Origin: Pseudoxanthomonas dokdonensis | GTDB taxonomy: Bacteria > Pseudomonadota > Gammaproteobacteria > Xanthomonadales > Xanthomonadaceae | Direction of reading: 5' to 3' | DNA: 64,000 nucleotides | Assembly (NCBI RefSeq): GCF_001431405.1 | Contig: NZ_LDJL01000015.1 | Location: 62,001 to 126,000 of the forward strand | Shown here: in pieces, positions 20,100 through 34,957 of the stretch | Layout of the letters: the number at the start of each line of letters is the position of its first letter | Numbering within the stretch: the first letter of the stretch is position 1 | Notes under the pieces: model-generated | Told to the model about the DNA's origin: nothing | Seen by the model: only the letters and a program-made list of their open reading frames with translations | Database searches by the model: none | Position numbers and translations under genes: made by a program

Positions 20100-23000
20100 C
20101 GGCTTCGCCTTCCGCCATCCGCGTGTCGTAATGCGCGGCCAGGTAGGCGCGTAGTGACGCGGGCTTGACCGGTTTGGTCAGCAGGCGATAACCGCGCTGG
20201 CGGGCTTCCTGCTTGAGCGCATCGCGGCCGTCGGCGGTCAGCAGTGCACCGACCACCGGGCCGGGGCAGGCGGCGCGTAGTGCATCGAGGGTGTCCAGTC
20301 CGTCGAGACGATCGTGCAGGTGGTAGTCGACCAGCATCACGTGCGGAGTCTGGGTGATCTTCTGCAGGGCTTCTTCGACGGTGGTGGCGGTGATGACGTG
20401 GGCCTGCCAGCGACCGAGCAGGGCGCGCATGCCGTCGAGGATTTCCTGATCGTTGTCCACGCACAGCACGCGCATGCCGGTGAGCGCCTCGGCTGCGCCG
20501 GGTGCGCGTGGCGCGCGTGGTGCGCGCGACAGCTCGGCCGCGCGCGGCACCGTGATGGAGAATACGCTGCCGTGATCGACCCGGCTGTGCGCATCCAGGT
20601 CGTGCTTGAGCACGCGCGAGATGCGCTGGCAGATCGACAGCCCGAGGCCCAGGCCGCGCTCGCCCCAGTCGAAGGGTTGCTGGAAGCGATGGAACTCGTC
20701 GTAAATCTGGCGCATGTGGTTTTCCGGGATGCCCGGCCCGGTATCCCACACCTGCAACACCACATCGGTGCCGCGTACGCGCATGCCGAGCACGATGCGG
20801 CCCTTGCGGGTGTAACGCAGCGCATTGGCGAGGAAGTTCTGCAGCACCCGGCGCAGCAGCCGGCGGTCACTGCGTACCGGCATCATCCGCGCATGCACGT
20901 GCAGGCCCAATCCACGGCCTGCCGCCACCGGTGCGTACTGGGCGGCCAGTTCGCGCAGCAGGTCGCCGGCATCGAAAGCTGTGATCTCGGTCTGCAGCCC
21001 GCCGGCGTCCAGGCGCGAGACATCAAGCAGGCCATCAAGCAGTTCCTCGGCGGCACGCAGTGAGGCATCGATGCGTTCGGCCAGGTGGCGGCGTTCGGCG
21101 ATGCTGTCATGGCGGTCCTGATCGCTGTCGCGCAACGCCGAGACGAACAGCCGTGCCGCGTTCAGTGGTTGCAGCACGTCGTGGCTGACCGCGGCCAGGA
21201 AGCGGGTACGCGATTGCTGCGCCGATTCAGCCTCGCGGGTGCGCAGCTCGACCCGTTGTTCGAGGTTCTCATTGACCTCGCGCAGCGCCTGCTCGGCACG
21301 CTTGTAGTCGGTGATGTCGCTGTAGCTGGTGACATAACCGCCGCCTGGCAGAGGCTGCCCGCGTAACTCGATCACCTGGCCATCCTCGCGCACGCGTTCG
21401 AAGGTATGTGGCGAACCCGCACGCATGTAGCTGATGCGCTTGCGGATCTGTGCCTCGATATCGCCTTCGCCAAGTTCGCCACGCTCACCGTTGTAGCGGA
21501 TCAGATCGGCGACCGGACGTCCGATGTACAGCATCCCGTCGGGATAGCCGAACATCTGCTGGTAACGGCGATTCCAGGCCACCAGCCGCATCGCCGGATC
21601 GACCACGCTGACCCCGGCGGAAATGTTTTCCAGCGTGGTCGACAGGATCTCGCGGTTGAAGCGCAGCTCCTGCCCGGCTTCGTCGAGCACCGCCACCACC
21701 TCGCCCAGCTCCATGCCCGATCCGCGCAGCACGCTGGTCAACACGATGCGTGCCGACGCCGCGCCGATCGCGGCCGCCAGCAGGCGCTCGGTGAACTGCA
21801 CCCAGGCGCGGTCGGCCAGCAGGTTGGGCTGGACTTCCCGATCCAGAGCCTGCGCCTGTTCGGCAAACGCCCGTCGCGCGTGGCGTTCGCCGACCACCCG
21901 CTCGGCCAGCGTCAGCAGATCACCGACCCGTACGCTGCCGGGCCACTCGCCAGCGACCAGCGCCGGCCGCTGCGCATACGGATCCAGGAACGGCGCGGCG
22001 CGCAGGCGTTCGTCGACGCCGGGCCGCCAGCGTGCCGACACCAGCATCATGCTGCCGGTGTTGATCAGCAGCGACCAGAACATGCCGTGGGTCAGCGGGT
22101 CCCAGCCGGTCAGGCCGAACAACTGGTGCGGGCGCAGCAGTCCCAGGCCGAACGGGCCGCTGTGCAGCCAGCCGTCATCCCACCAGCCGGCCTGGGTCAT
22201 GGTCGGCAGCAGCAGGGTATAGATCCAGGTGGCGAAGCCGAGCAGCATGCCGACCTCGACCCCGCGACGGCTGGCGCCGCGCCAGTACAGGCCGCCGATC
22301 AGCCCGGGCGCGAACTGCGCGACCGCCGCGAACGCCATCAGCCCGTATGACGCCAGCGTGCTGTCATAGGCGCTGCTGCGGTAATAGCTGTACGCCACCA
22401 GTGCCAGCAACAGGATGGTGAGGCGGCGTATCCACAGTACCCGCGACGCCACGTCGGCCTCGCCATGATGGCCAGCCCAGCCGCGGTGCAGCAGCACCGG
22501 CATCACCAGATCGTTGCTGACCATCGTCGACAAGGCGATGCTGGCGACGATCACCATGCCGGTGGCGGCGGAGAATCCGCCGACATACGCAGCCAGCGCC
22601 AGCGCCTGGTTGCCGCCGGACAATGGCAGCGCCAGCACGTAGCTGTCACCGGCCAGGTCGCTGCCATTGCCGAACGCGGCGGCACCAGCGGCGGCAATCG
22701 GTATGATCATCAGCGAGAACAGCACCAGATAGATGCCGAACAACCAGCGCGCACGACGGATGTCACCGACGTCACCGCATTCGACCACCGCCACGTGGAA
22801 CTGTCGCGGCAGGCAGATGATCGCCAGGAAGCCGAGCAGGGTCTGGGTGACGAAGCCTACCGGGGGTGCGTTCTCGAACAGGGTGCGCGCGGAGGCGGTA
22901 ACGTCGATGTCGCGCGCGCCCAGCCACAGGTAGGCGAACAACCCGATCGACACCATCACCACCAGCTTGACCATCGACTCCAGCGCGATCGCCAGCATCA

Positions 23001-23568
23001 TGCCGTGGTGGTGTTCGGTGGCATCGACCTGGCGGGTGCCGAACAGCGCCGCGAACAAAGCCATCAACAGTGCCACGTACAAGGCCGGGTCGGTGAGGAA
23101 GCCATGACTGGAGCGACCGCTCTGGCCGCTCAGGACTTCCAGGCTCATCGCCACCGCCTTGTACTGCAGCGCCAGGTAGGGCACCACGCCAATCAGCGCA
23201 ATCACCGTCACCAGCGCCGCCAGCCGGCGCGAGCGGCCGTAGCGCGATGACATGAAGTCGGCAATCGAAACCGTGTTCTGGCTGCGCGCAATCAGCGCCA
23301 GCCGCTCGATGATGCGCCAGCCAAACAGCAACAGCAGCAACGGGCCGAGGTAGATCGGCAGGTAGCCGATGCCGTAGCGGACCGCGGTGCCGACCGCGCC
23401 GTAGAAGGTCCAGGACGAGCAGTACACCGCCAGCGCCAGGCTGTAGACCACCGGTCGCAGCCACGGCCGGTTGGGATACATCGGCCGGCGATCGCCCCAC
23501 CATGCCACGCCGAACAGCAGCGCGGCATAGCCAATCGACACCAACAGCAGCACCCAGCTGGAAACCAC
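20089..23568 (-). CDS. crbS: Hybrid sensor kinase with an SLC5 transporter-like domain (CrbS-like)
   Basis: The 1159-residue protein begins with a sodium/solute symporter-like (SSSF) domain of about 500 residues and 12-13 hydrophobic helices. It continues with a linker, a PAS domain (SAGVSVVDPAMRLVAWNRRY), a coiled segment, the H-box FLAAVSHDVLQPLNAARL, ATPase boxes (NFLANALRYT, DTGPGIPE, GLGLGLSIC) and a C-terminal receiver (VMLVDYHLHD). CrbS/MxtR has this architecture, whereas CbrA usually lacks the receiver. The probable partner is the CrbR-like regulator beside acs. Confidence 0.88.
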   Translation of the reverse strand: MVSSWVLLLVSIGYAALLFGVAWWGDRRPMYPNRPWLRPVVYSLALAVYCSSWTFYGAVGTAVRYGIGYLPIYLGPLLLLLFGWRIIERLALIARSQNTVSIADFMSSRYGRSRRLAALVTVIALIGVVPYLALQYKAVAMSLEVLSGQSGRSSHGFLTDPALYVALLMALFAALFGTRQVDATEHHHGMMLAIALESMVKLVVMVSIGLFAYLWLGARDIDVTASARTLFENAPPVGFVTQTLLGFLAIICLPRQFHVAVVECGDVGDIRRARWLFGIYLVLFSLMIIPIAAAGAAAFGNGSDLAGDSYVLALPLSGGNQALALAAYVGGFSAATGMVIVASIALSTMVSNDLVMPVLLHRGWAGHHGEADVASRVLWIRRLTILLLALVAYSYYRSSAYDSTLASYGLMAFAAVAQFAPGLIGGLYWRGASRRGVEVGMLLGFATWIYTLLLPTMTQAGWWDDGWLHSGPFGLGLLRPHQLFGLTGWDPLTHGMFWSLLINTGSMMLVSARWRPGVDERLRAAPFLDPYAQRPALVAGEWPGSVRVGDLLTLAERVVGERHARRAFAEQAQALDREVQPNLLADRAWVQFTERLLAAAIGAASARIVLTSVLRGSGMELGEVVAVLDEAGQELRFNREILSTTLENISAGVSVVDPAMRLVAWNRRYQQMFGYPDGMLYIGRPVADLIRYNGERGELGEGDIEAQIRKRISYMRAGSPHTFERVREDGQVIELRGQPLPGGGYVTSYSDITDYKRAEQALREVNENLEQRVELRTREAESAQQSRTRFLAAVSHDVLQPLNAARLFVSALRDSDQDRHDSIAERRHLAERIDASLRAAEELLDGLLDVSRLDAGGLQTEITAFDAGDLLRELAAQYAPVAAGRGLGLHVHARMMPVRSDRRLLRRVLQNFLANALRYTRKGRIVLGMRVRGTDVVLQVWDTGPGIPENHMRQIYDEFHRFQQPFDWGERGLGLGLSICQRISRVLKHDLDAHSRVDHGSVFSITVPRAAELSRAPRAPRAPGAAEALTGMRVLCVDNDQEILDGMRALLGRWQAHVITATTVEEALQKITQTPHVMLVDYHLHDRLDGLDTLDALRAACPGPVVGALLTADGRDALKQEARQRGYRLLTKPVKPASLRAYLAAHYDTRMAEGEAVRH

Positions 23569-23689
23569 CGCTGTCTCCGGGGTTGGAAAGATGGCAGAGA
23601 GTGTACTGAGGATTGTCGTAGGCGGGGGCTCTGGCGCTCGGGTCCGGGCTGGCGCTGGGACGCTGTGGTGGTGGTGGTGCCTTGATGTG

Positions 23690-23740
23690 CGGCAGCAAGC
23701 AGCGGAACAAGCAGGGAAGCAGGCAGCGGAACAGGCAGCG
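23690..23740. repeat. Degenerate short tandem repeat
   Basis: About four imperfect units of AGCGGAACA(A/G)GC alternate with GCAGGGAAGC next to the GTAG palindrome. The units look like decayed copies of the palindrome arm (AGCGGAGC), suggesting slippage at a REP site. Confidence 0.5.
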
Positions 23741-23758
23741 GAGCAAGCTCCGCTCTAC
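23737..23758 (-). repeat. GTAG-type REP palindrome
   Basis: On the minus strand GTAG is followed by AGCGGAGC-TT-GCTCCGCT, a perfect 8-bp stem with a 2-nt loop. The size, GTAG head and intergenic location match the SMAG (Stenotrophomonas GTAG) class of REP elements. I found only one clear copy. It lies between two minus-strand genes. Confidence 0.65.
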
Positions 23759-23770
23759 GGCGGCTGTTTT

Positions 23771-25159
23771 TCAGGCCCCGAGCAGGGTCCTGGCCACGGT
23801 CTGCGCCTGCATCCTCAGTTCTGGTACCGCGATGCTCTCCCAAAGATCACCAATGCGCAGGCTGCCGATGGCAAACAGATTCGCTTGCGTTCGGCCATCG
23901 GCATCGATGGCATGGCCGGCCGCATCGGTGCGGATGCCGACACCGTGCGCGCCCGCAGCGACCAGGCCAGTGCCGAGCAGCTCGCTCAGCAACGGGTTGC
24001 GCATGGTCTGCACCCGCATCTCGACGCCGGTCGCGTTGATGATCACGTCGACGTCAGGTGCCACCTGTGCCTGGCCACGGTGGCGCAGGCACAGACGAAC
24101 GCGTTGCCCGGCCGGGGTAACGGTATCGAGCCGGCCGCGCAGGATGCGTAGTTGGCCGCCTTCGACCCGCTGCTGCAGCTGGGCGTGTACCTGTGGCGCG
24201 ATGCGGTGACGATGGATGTCCCATTGCCGCACCACGTGGCGCAGAAAGCGGCGCTGATCCGCAAACGACAGCGACTGCCACAGCGCCTGCACGTGGGGAC
24301 GCAGCGCATCCAGCACGGTCTGCCATTGCGCTTGTCCGCGCGCGGCCTCGCGCAGCAGGCGCACCCGCTGGCGCAGGCCCATCGCCAGCAATGCGGGTAA
24401 TGGAATATCCGCCGGCACGCTGGCGGCCACGTGCGCCAGCGGCATCAGCCCGTGGCGCGAGACCACCAGGATCTCGCCGGCATGACCGTTGTCGATCAGG
24501 CTGAGCACGCTGTCGACCATGCTCAGCCCGGAACCGACGATGCAGACAGCGGCGTCGGCCGGGATGCGCTTGATCGCATCGAACTGCCAGGCTTCCAGCA
24601 GGTGGCCGGCGGCCAGTTGATCGCCGCCGCGGGCCGGCAATGGCCTGGGCCGGTTGCCGACGCACAGCACCATGTTGCCGGCCTGCAGCGAGCGTCCGTC
24701 CTGCAGCAGCAATTGCCAGTGTCCGTCGCGTGGCTGTGCCTCGATGACGCTGGCCTGCACGATGTCCAGGCTGGCCGGGCTGCTGTCGCGTGCGCGCTGC
24801 AGGCGATCCCGCAGGTAGCCGCCGTACAGGCGACGCGGCACGTACTGGCCGGCCAGTTGTTCGCGCGGCAGATCGAACTGGCCGCTGGCCTGCAGATAGT
24901 CGAGGAAATCATCGGGCGCATCGGCAAATGCACTCATGCCTTTGACCGGCACGTTCAACAGGTGCTCGGCGTGGGCGGTGGCGTAGGCCACTCCGTTGCC
25001 GATGATCGCCGATGGTTCCACCATCACGATGCGCAGCGGCGCGCTGGCCAGCCGCAGCAACTGGGTCGCGGTCAGCACGCCGGCGGCGCCACCGCCGACG
25101 ATGACGACATCGGCAGGGCTTTGGCTATCTGCGGTATTCACCATGGCATTGTAGGCCAT
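23771..25159 (-). CDS. FAD/NAD(P)-binding protein (NAD_binding_9 family)
   Basis: The 462-residue protein has an N-terminal dinucleotide fold (DVVIVGGGAAGVLTATQLL), the family segment GNGVAYATAHAEHLLNVPVKGMSAF, and a second Rossmann-like site (AVCIVGSGLSMVDS). The family is annotated as FAD-dependent oxidoreductase of unknown substrate. A Met at 25144 is an alternative start. It follows cls by 24 bases and may share its transcript. Confidence 0.8.
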   Translation of the reverse strand: MAYNAMVNTADSQSPADVVIVGGGAAGVLTATQLLRLASAPLRIVMVEPSAIIGNGVAYATAHAEHLLNVPVKGMSAFADAPDDFLDYLQASGQFDLPREQLAGQYVPRRLYGGYLRDRLQRARDSSPASLDIVQASVIEAQPRDGHWQLLLQDGRSLQAGNMVLCVGNRPRPLPARGGDQLAAGHLLEAWQFDAIKRIPADAAVCIVGSGLSMVDSVLSLIDNGHAGEILVVSRHGLMPLAHVAASVPADIPLPALLAMGLRQRVRLLREAARGQAQWQTVLDALRPHVQALWQSLSFADQRRFLRHVVRQWDIHRHRIAPQVHAQLQQRVEGGQLRILRGRLDTVTPAGQRVRLCLRHRGQAQVAPDVDVIINATGVEMRVQTMRNPLLSELLGTGLVAAGAHGVGIRTDAAGHAIDADGRTQANLFAIGSLRIGDLWESIAVPELRMQAQTVARTLLGA

Positions 25160-25183
25160 GCGCCGGGAGTCAGTCCGGGCGCG

Positions 25184-26596
25184 CTACAACAGTGAATCGG
25201 ACAACCGCGCGATGCCTTCCAGGCTGCGCCGCCAACGTGGCCGTTGTTGCCATTGTTCCGCGCACAGGAGATCCGCATCGGCCAGGTATTCGGCTTCCAC
25301 CGCTTGCAGGCGCCGCACCAGATCGGCGTCGTAGCAGAGCAGGCCGACCTCCGCGTTCAGCGCGAACGAGCGGATGTCCAGATTGATCGAGCCGATCAAC
25401 GCGACCGTGCTGTCCACGCTCAGGTGCTTGGCGTGCAGGAAGTGTGGACGGTACAGCGCAATCTTGACGCCGCAGGCCAGCAGCTCGCGGTAGTACGACT
25501 GCTGCGCCCATGCGGTCAGGCGCTGGTTGTTGCTGCGTGACAGTACCAGCTGGACGTCGACGCCGCTGAGCGCGGCGGTGCGCAATGCGCCGAGGGTGGC
25601 ATCGTCGGGCACGAAATACGGGGTGACCAGGCAGATGCGACGGCGCGCCAGGTGGATCATCGCGGCGACAGTGTCGCGGGCATTCTCGAATGGGTAGGCC
25701 GGACCGCTGGGCAGCAGCTGCGCGGCGACGCCGTCGTCCTGTTGCGGGCAGTCCACACCGACCTCCAGCCGTTCGCCGGTTTCGATGTACCAGTCGCCGG
25801 CAAACAGTGCCGACAGATGCGGCACGATCGGACCGTGGCAGCGTGCGACCAGTTCGCGATTGGGAAAGCCCGGCACGAAACCCGGACTGGCCAGGTTCTG
25901 CGAACCAATCGTGCCGACCTGGTTGTCGATGACCGCGATCTTGCGATGGTTGCGTAGATCGACGCGGCCGCTGAAGTACCAGCGCAGGCCACCGGGCAAC
26001 ATCTCGTGGACCTGCACGCCGCTGGCCCGCAGGCGTTCCTTGTAGGCGCGCAGGCCACGTTTGGCACCCATCGCATCCAGCAGCAGCCGGCACTGCACGC
26101 CACGCCGGCTGGCGCGTTCCAGCGCCTGCACGATCGACTCGCCAACCTCGTCGTCGAACATCAGGTAGTACAGCAGGTGCACGTGATGCTGGGCCAGGTC
26201 GATGTCGGCAATCAGCGTCTGCAGCGACTGCTGGTAATTGGACAGCAGTTGGATCTGGTTGCCATGTACCGGCATGAACGCACCCTGGCGCTCGACCAGA
26301 GTGGTCAGTTCATCGGCGACAGTGTCGACCTGCGGGGTCCAGCGCAGCGCGCTCAACCGTGGCTGTTCCTCGCGGATGACCTCCGAGACCCGGGTCTGGC
26401 GGCGGCGGCGCTCGGCCGACAGCCACGGGTGGCCCAGCAACAGGTAGATGGGAACCCCGAGCAGCGGCACGAAGCCGATCAGCAGCAGCCAGCTGCGCGC
26501 GGCCGCCGGCCGGGTCCGGGTGGGAATCCACAACAGCGCACCGATGCGGATCGTCCAGTCCGCAATCAGCAGCAACAGGCCAACGTTCCAGTCCAT
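25184..26596 (-). CDS. cls: Cardiolipin synthase
   Basis: It condenses phosphatidylglycerol into cardiolipin at the inner membrane. The 470-residue protein has two N-terminal membrane helices and two phospholipase D motifs, HRKIAVIDNQVGTIGSQN and HAKHLSVDSTVALIGSINLD. The start MDWNVGLLLL at 26596 gives the usual short cytoplasmic N-terminus, and longer in-frame starts run into the rpmG terminator. Confidence 0.95.
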   Translation of the reverse strand: MDWNVGLLLLIADWTIRIGALLWIPTRTRPAAARSWLLLIGFVPLLGVPIYLLLGHPWLSAERRRRQTRVSEVIREEQPRLSALRWTPQVDTVADELTTLVERQGAFMPVHGNQIQLLSNYQQSLQTLIADIDLAQHHVHLLYYLMFDDEVGESIVQALERASRRGVQCRLLLDAMGAKRGLRAYKERLRASGVQVHEMLPGGLRWYFSGRVDLRNHRKIAVIDNQVGTIGSQNLASPGFVPGFPNRELVARCHGPIVPHLSALFAGDWYIETGERLEVGVDCPQQDDGVAAQLLPSGPAYPFENARDTVAAMIHLARRRICLVTPYFVPDDATLGALRTAALSGVDVQLVLSRSNNQRLTAWAQQSYYRELLACGVKIALYRPHFLHAKHLSVDSTVALIGSINLDIRSFALNAEVGLLCYDADLVRRLQAVEAEYLADADLLCAEQWQQRPRWRRSLEGIARLSDSLL

Positions 26597-26646
26597 GCCA
26601 TGCAGTCCATGCAAGAAGGGGGTGCCCCGATAATGCCACGGGCAAC

Positions 26647-26671
26647 AAAAAACCCGCCATCGGGCGGGTTT
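26647..26671 (-). terminator. Intrinsic terminator after rpmB-rpmG
   Basis: On the minus strand AAACCCGCC pairs with GGCGGGTTT around a 4-nt loop and the sequence runs on into TTTTTTG. It is about 75 bases beyond the rpmG stop and separates the ribosomal operon from cls. Confidence 0.92.
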
Positions 26672-26745
26672 CCTGTATCGGCATGATCCCCGCCGGGGCA
26701 GGGATGAACGTCCGGCTGGCATCCGCGGGCGGATGCGCCGTCAGA

Positions 26746-26910
26746 TCACTTGATCTTGCCTTCCTTGTAGATCACGTGCTTGCGGACGACGGGATCGTAC
26801 TTCTTGATCTCCATCTTGCCCGGGGTGTTCTTCTTGTTCTTGTCGGTGGTGTAGAAGTGGCCGGTGTTGGCCGAGGAAATCAGACGGATTTTGTCGCGCT
26901 TGGTAGCCAT
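26746..26910 (-). CDS. rpmG: 50S ribosomal protein L33
   Basis: The 54-residue product begins [20 protein letters not shown] and ends VIYKEGKIK, a typical L33 with many Lys/Arg. It has no cysteines, so it is the zinc-free form. It follows rpmB by 13 bases on the same strand, the usual order, and is followed by a terminator. Confidence 0.98.
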   Translation of the reverse strand: MATKRDKIRLISSANTGHFYTTDKNKKNTPGKMEIKKYDPVVRKHVIYKEGKIK

Positions 26911-26923
26911 GTTTGATTACTCC

Positions 26924-27160
26924 TCAGACCTTTTCGCCGCGGGCGCGCAGCTCGGCCAGAACGGAATCGATGCCGTTCTTGTCGATGGTGCGCAGTGCAT
27001 GCGCGGAAACTTTCAGCTTGATCCAGCGGTTTTCGCTGGCGACCCAGAAGCGGCGCTCATGCAGGTTGGGCAGGAAGCGACGACGGGTTTTGTTGTTGGC
27101 GTGGGAGACGTTGTTACCGGTCTGCACACGCTTGCCGGATACTTGGCATACGCGGGACAT
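26924..27160 (-). CDS. rpmB: 50S ribosomal protein L28
   Basis: The 78-residue product starts [20 protein letters not shown] and contains [17 protein letters not shown], the L28 signature. The start at 27160 fits the family length, and the open frame continues upstream without family similarity. It is the first gene of the rpmB-rpmG unit. The 266 bases upstream hold its promoter and no other gene that I can see. Confidence 0.98.
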   Translation of the reverse strand: MSRVCQVSGKRVQTGNNVSHANNKTRRRFLPNLHERRFWVASENRWIKLKVSAHALRTIDKNGIDSVLAELRARGEKV

Positions 27161-27426
27161 TACGCACCTCGAAGTGATTTTGCCTTTCTTAGCCAGAAAG
27201 ACGGCGGCCCCGGCGCCCGGAACCTTCCGGAAGCCACGCGATACGGGCAAAGACCACTGCAGAAACAAGCCGGAATCGCATTCCCGGCCGCCAATCCAGG
27301 CATTCGCTGATGGTTCCACGAATACGCCGGACGCAGTGAGCCGCGCATTATGCCAACAATCGCCGGTCCGGGCAAGACCCCGCCCGGACGGGGGCTGCCC
27401 TGCTGCCAGCGGACCCGATCCGACGG

Positions 27427-29253
27427 CTACGGGGCGGTGGCCTTGGCCTTGTCGGCGTTGGCCTGGGTCTTGCTGTCGGCGATGAACTGGCGGATCTGCG
27501 ACTCCAGCACCGGCAGCGTCACCGAGCCCTGGCGCAGGACCGCGTCATGGAAGGCCTTGATGTCGAAATCGGCGCCGAGCTCTTTCTCGGCCTCGGCTCG
27601 CAGCTTGACGATGGTGATCTCGCCGAGTTTGTAGCTGAGCGCCTGGCCGGGCCAGGAAATATAACGATCAACCTCGGTTTCGACCTCATGTTCGCTCAAC
27701 GCGCTGTGATCGCGCAGATAGGCGATGGCCTGGTCCCGGCTCCAGCCGGAATGATGGATGCCGGTGTCGATGACCAGCCGGCAGGCCCGCCACATCTCAT
27801 AGGTCAGGCGGCCGAAATCCTCGTACGGGGTCTCGTAGATGCCCATCTCCTTGCCCAGCTTCTCGGTGTACAGCGCCCAGCCTTCGCCATAGGCGGAGAT
27901 GTAGTTGTCGCGGCGGAACTCGGGCTGGTCGTCCTGCTCCAGCGCCAGGGCGCCCTGCAGTGAATGGCCCGGCGATGATTCATGCAGGGTCAGTGCCGGC
28001 AGGTTGTACAGCGGCCGCGACGGCAGGTTGTAGGTATTCAGCCAGTAGGTACCGACGCCACCGCGGCCGGCGGTCCAGAACGGCGCGATATCGGCAGGTA
28101 CCGGGACGATGGTGAAGCGGCCGCGCGGCAGGGTGCCGATGAACTTGCCGACCTCACCGTCAACCCGCTTGGCGATCCAGGCGGCGCGGTCCAGCAGTTC
28201 CTGCGGGGTCTTGGCGTAGAACTGCGGATCGGTACGCAGGAACTGCAGGAAGTCGGCAAAGCTGCCCTTGAACTTGAGCTGCTTGATGATGTCCTGCATC
28301 TGCGACTGGATCCGCGCCACCTCCTGCAGGCCGATGGCATGGATTTCATCGGGACTCAGATCCAGAGTGGTGTATTCGCGGATCTGCTGCTGGTAGAACT
28401 CCTTGCCGCCGGGCATCGCTTCGGCCGCCAGCGTGGTCCGCGCCTGCGGCACGTATTCATCGCGGAAGAACGCCAGCAACGTGCCGAATGCCGGGATGAC
28501 CTGCCCGGCGATCGCGGCCCGACCCTCGGCGCGCAGTTTTTCCTGCTCGGCGGCGGGGATGCTGGCCGGCATCTTGTGGTAGGGCTCGTACAGGGTGGCG
28601 GCGGTCGGGTCCTTGAGTTCGGCGACCGCGGCGATCGACACGTCACGGCCGGCCAGCACCGCCTTGGGCACGCTGAAACCCCGCGCCAGGCCCAGCCGCA
28701 TGTTGTCGATCTGCTGGTTGAAATAGCGCGGCACGTCGCGCAGGCGGGCCGCGTAGTTGCGATAGTCGTCGGCGTCATGCATCGGACTGCGGGCCATGAA
28801 AGACAGGTCCGACCAGAACGAGGAATCCGAATTGAACGGCATTTCGTAGGCACCCAGACGCACCGAGGCGGCCAGGTTTTCCACCTGCGGCCGGTAGATC
28901 GCCAGGTTGATGCGGTTGGCGGCGGACAGGGCATTCACGTCCAGCGCGTCCAGCTCATGCAGCACCTGCTCCCAGACCTTCAGCCGTGCGGCCTGGGCGC
29001 TGGCGCCGACATCGGGCAGATGATCGTTGTTGCCGCTGCTGTCGCTGTCCTCGTCGGCAGCCCCCATCTGCTCCTGGCGCCACGCCCATTCCTTCTCGTA
29101 GATGGCCTGGAACTGCTGGTCGGCGGCCGAGACGCTGGCGGTCGCTGGAGCGGCGTCGGTGGTGGCCGGCGCGGCCAGCGCCAGCGGCGCCACGGTCAAC
29201 AGGGACAGGGCCAGGGCGGCGGCCAACGGGGCAATCAGGGGAGCTTTCAACAC
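27427..29253 (-). CDS. DUF885 family exported protein (putative metallopeptidase)
   Basis: The 608-residue protein has a signal peptide ([20 protein letters not shown]) and DUF885 features, including HESSPGH near residue 424 (a HExxPGH zinc-site variant) and a downstream Glu in [13 protein letters not shown]. No Met precedes the signal peptide, so a GTG at 29253 or TTG at 29250 is the likely start. The family is linked to peptidase-like activity, but substrates are mostly unknown. It lies 123 bases downstream of czcA, and a paralog is at 59161-60945. Confidence 0.8.
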   Translation of the reverse strand: MLKAPLIAPLAAALALSLLTVAPLALAAPATTDAAPATASVSAADQQFQAIYEKEWAWRQEQMGAADEDSDSSGNNDHLPDVGASAQAARLKVWEQVLHELDALDVNALSAANRINLAIYRPQVENLAASVRLGAYEMPFNSDSSFWSDLSFMARSPMHDADDYRNYAARLRDVPRYFNQQIDNMRLGLARGFSVPKAVLAGRDVSIAAVAELKDPTAATLYEPYHKMPASIPAAEQEKLRAEGRAAIAGQVIPAFGTLLAFFRDEYVPQARTTLAAEAMPGGKEFYQQQIREYTTLDLSPDEIHAIGLQEVARIQSQMQDIIKQLKFKGSFADFLQFLRTDPQFYAKTPQELLDRAAWIAKRVDGEVGKFIGTLPRGRFTIVPVPADIAPFWTAGRGGVGTYWLNTYNLPSRPLYNLPALTLHESSPGHSLQGALALEQDDQPEFRRDNYISAYGEGWALYTEKLGKEMGIYETPYEDFGRLTYEMWRACRLVIDTGIHHSGWSRDQAIAYLRDHSALSEHEVETEVDRYISWPGQALSYKLGEITIVKLRAEAEKELGADFDIKAFHDAVLRQGSVTLPVLESQIRQFIADSKTQANADKAKATAP

Positions 29254-29376
29254 GGCAATCTCACGGCAACAGGTACTTCGATGGTAGTACAGGCGGGCGC
29301 GGCGGGGCGGGTGCCGGAGGGCATGGATCGCGCCGGCGGCCGGCGCCCGGTCCAGGTACCGGCCGCCGCGCACGGT

Positions 29377-33606
<4,230 letters not shown>

Positions 33607-33610
<4 letters not shown>

Positions 33611-34872
33611 GGGCGTACCTCCTGGGGGCCAGCCAGCATCGGCTGGCCGGTCAAGCGCTGGATTTCAATCAACGCGGCGTGTGCATCACTGGCGACCGCC
33701 AGTTGTTGCCGTTGTGCCTGGATCAGTTCCGACTGCAGCTGGGCCCATTCCAGGCTGCTGGCAGCGCCGGCGCGGTAGGCGCGCTCGGCAGCCTTGGCGG
33801 CTTCTTCCCAGGCCGGCAGCACCTGTTGCTGGAGCCGGGCGACTTCGCGCTGGTCCAGCTGGTAGCGGCCGTGGGCTTCAACCAGGGTCGAATACAAAGA
33901 CAGCGCGCTGGCCTCGCGTTCGACCTGCAGCTGCGCCAGTTCCGATTCGGCGAGGCGGATCCCCGGCTGGGCACGGCTGGCGCTGGCCAATGGCACGCTG
34001 ACACTGGCCAGCAGGCCGACATCGGCGCCGCCTTCGATGCTGCGCGCGCCAACCATCCATTGCCAGTCGGCGTTGCGCTGGCTGCGCGCCAGTTGCAGCC
34101 GCGCCTCGCCGATCCGCTGGTCGCTGGCAAAGCGGGCCAGTTCCGGGGTCTGCTGCAGGTAATCGACAAGCACCGGCAACGTCGCCAACGACGGCAGTTC
34201 GAACATGCCGGCATCGCCGACCCTGAAGTCGGCCTGCTGGTCGCCCCACAATGCCGCCAGGTACTGGCGCGCGGCTGTCTGCTGCTGGAGTGCGCGATCG
34301 CGATCCAGTTCGGCGCGCGCCAACGCCGCCTGTGCGGTCAGCATCACCGATGCTGGCGAAGCACCGGCCTGCAATCGTTGCCGGGCGGCCTGCAGCGCAC
34401 GCCGGCGTTGCGCGATGTCGCGCTCGGCAATCCGCTGTTGCTGCTGGGCGACGCCGACCGCGAGGTACCTGCGCGCCACTTCGGCCAGCACATCCAGCCG
34501 CTGCATTTCGCGTTGCACCGATAGTCCGTCAATCCGGCTCTGGGCCAGGGCACGGCGCGCATCGAGCTTGCCGCCGCGTTCGAACACCGAGGCCAGGCTG
34601 AGGGTCAGATCCGCGCCGTCGAAGCCACGGTAACTACCGCTGCCGAGGGCGTTCTCGACTTCGGCGCCGAGCATCCACGGCGGGGTCTGCACGGCCAGCT
34701 CCTGTTCCGCGGCCAGGGTTTGCCGGCGCAGTTCGAACAAGCGCAGGCGGGGATGGGATTGGGCGACGCGTTCCATTGCGTCTTCCAGGCTCAACAACGG
34801 TGACGACTGCGCCCGCGCTTGCGCGCACGACGCGGCCATCAGGACGGCAACAGCCGCCAGACGAAACCACAT
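33607..34872 (-). CDS. czcC: TolC-family outer-membrane efflux protein (CzcC family)
   Basis: The 421-residue protein has a signal peptide (LAAVAVLMAASCAQARA) and the alternating helical coiled-coil hairpins of outer-membrane efflux channels (two OEP repeats, rich in Ala, Gln, Arg and Leu). It is the first of the three coupled pump genes. Together CzcC, CzcB and CzcA form a trans-envelope metal exporter. Confidence 0.9.
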
Positions 34873-34957
34873 GGGAATTCTCCGGATCAGTCAACGACAG
34901 CCATGCACGCCGCGGGCGATGGCTGGCATCGGCGCGCGTGGCGATGAGCGGGTGGCG

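Noticed and set aside
23690-23740. Short repeats considered as a CRISPR array
   Set aside because: The units are only 10-12 bases, imperfect and without spacers, and no cas genes are present.
29330-29346. GC palindrome between czcA and the DUF885 gene
   Set aside because: The stem is short and wholly G/C with no T-run on either strand, which is common by chance at this GC content.
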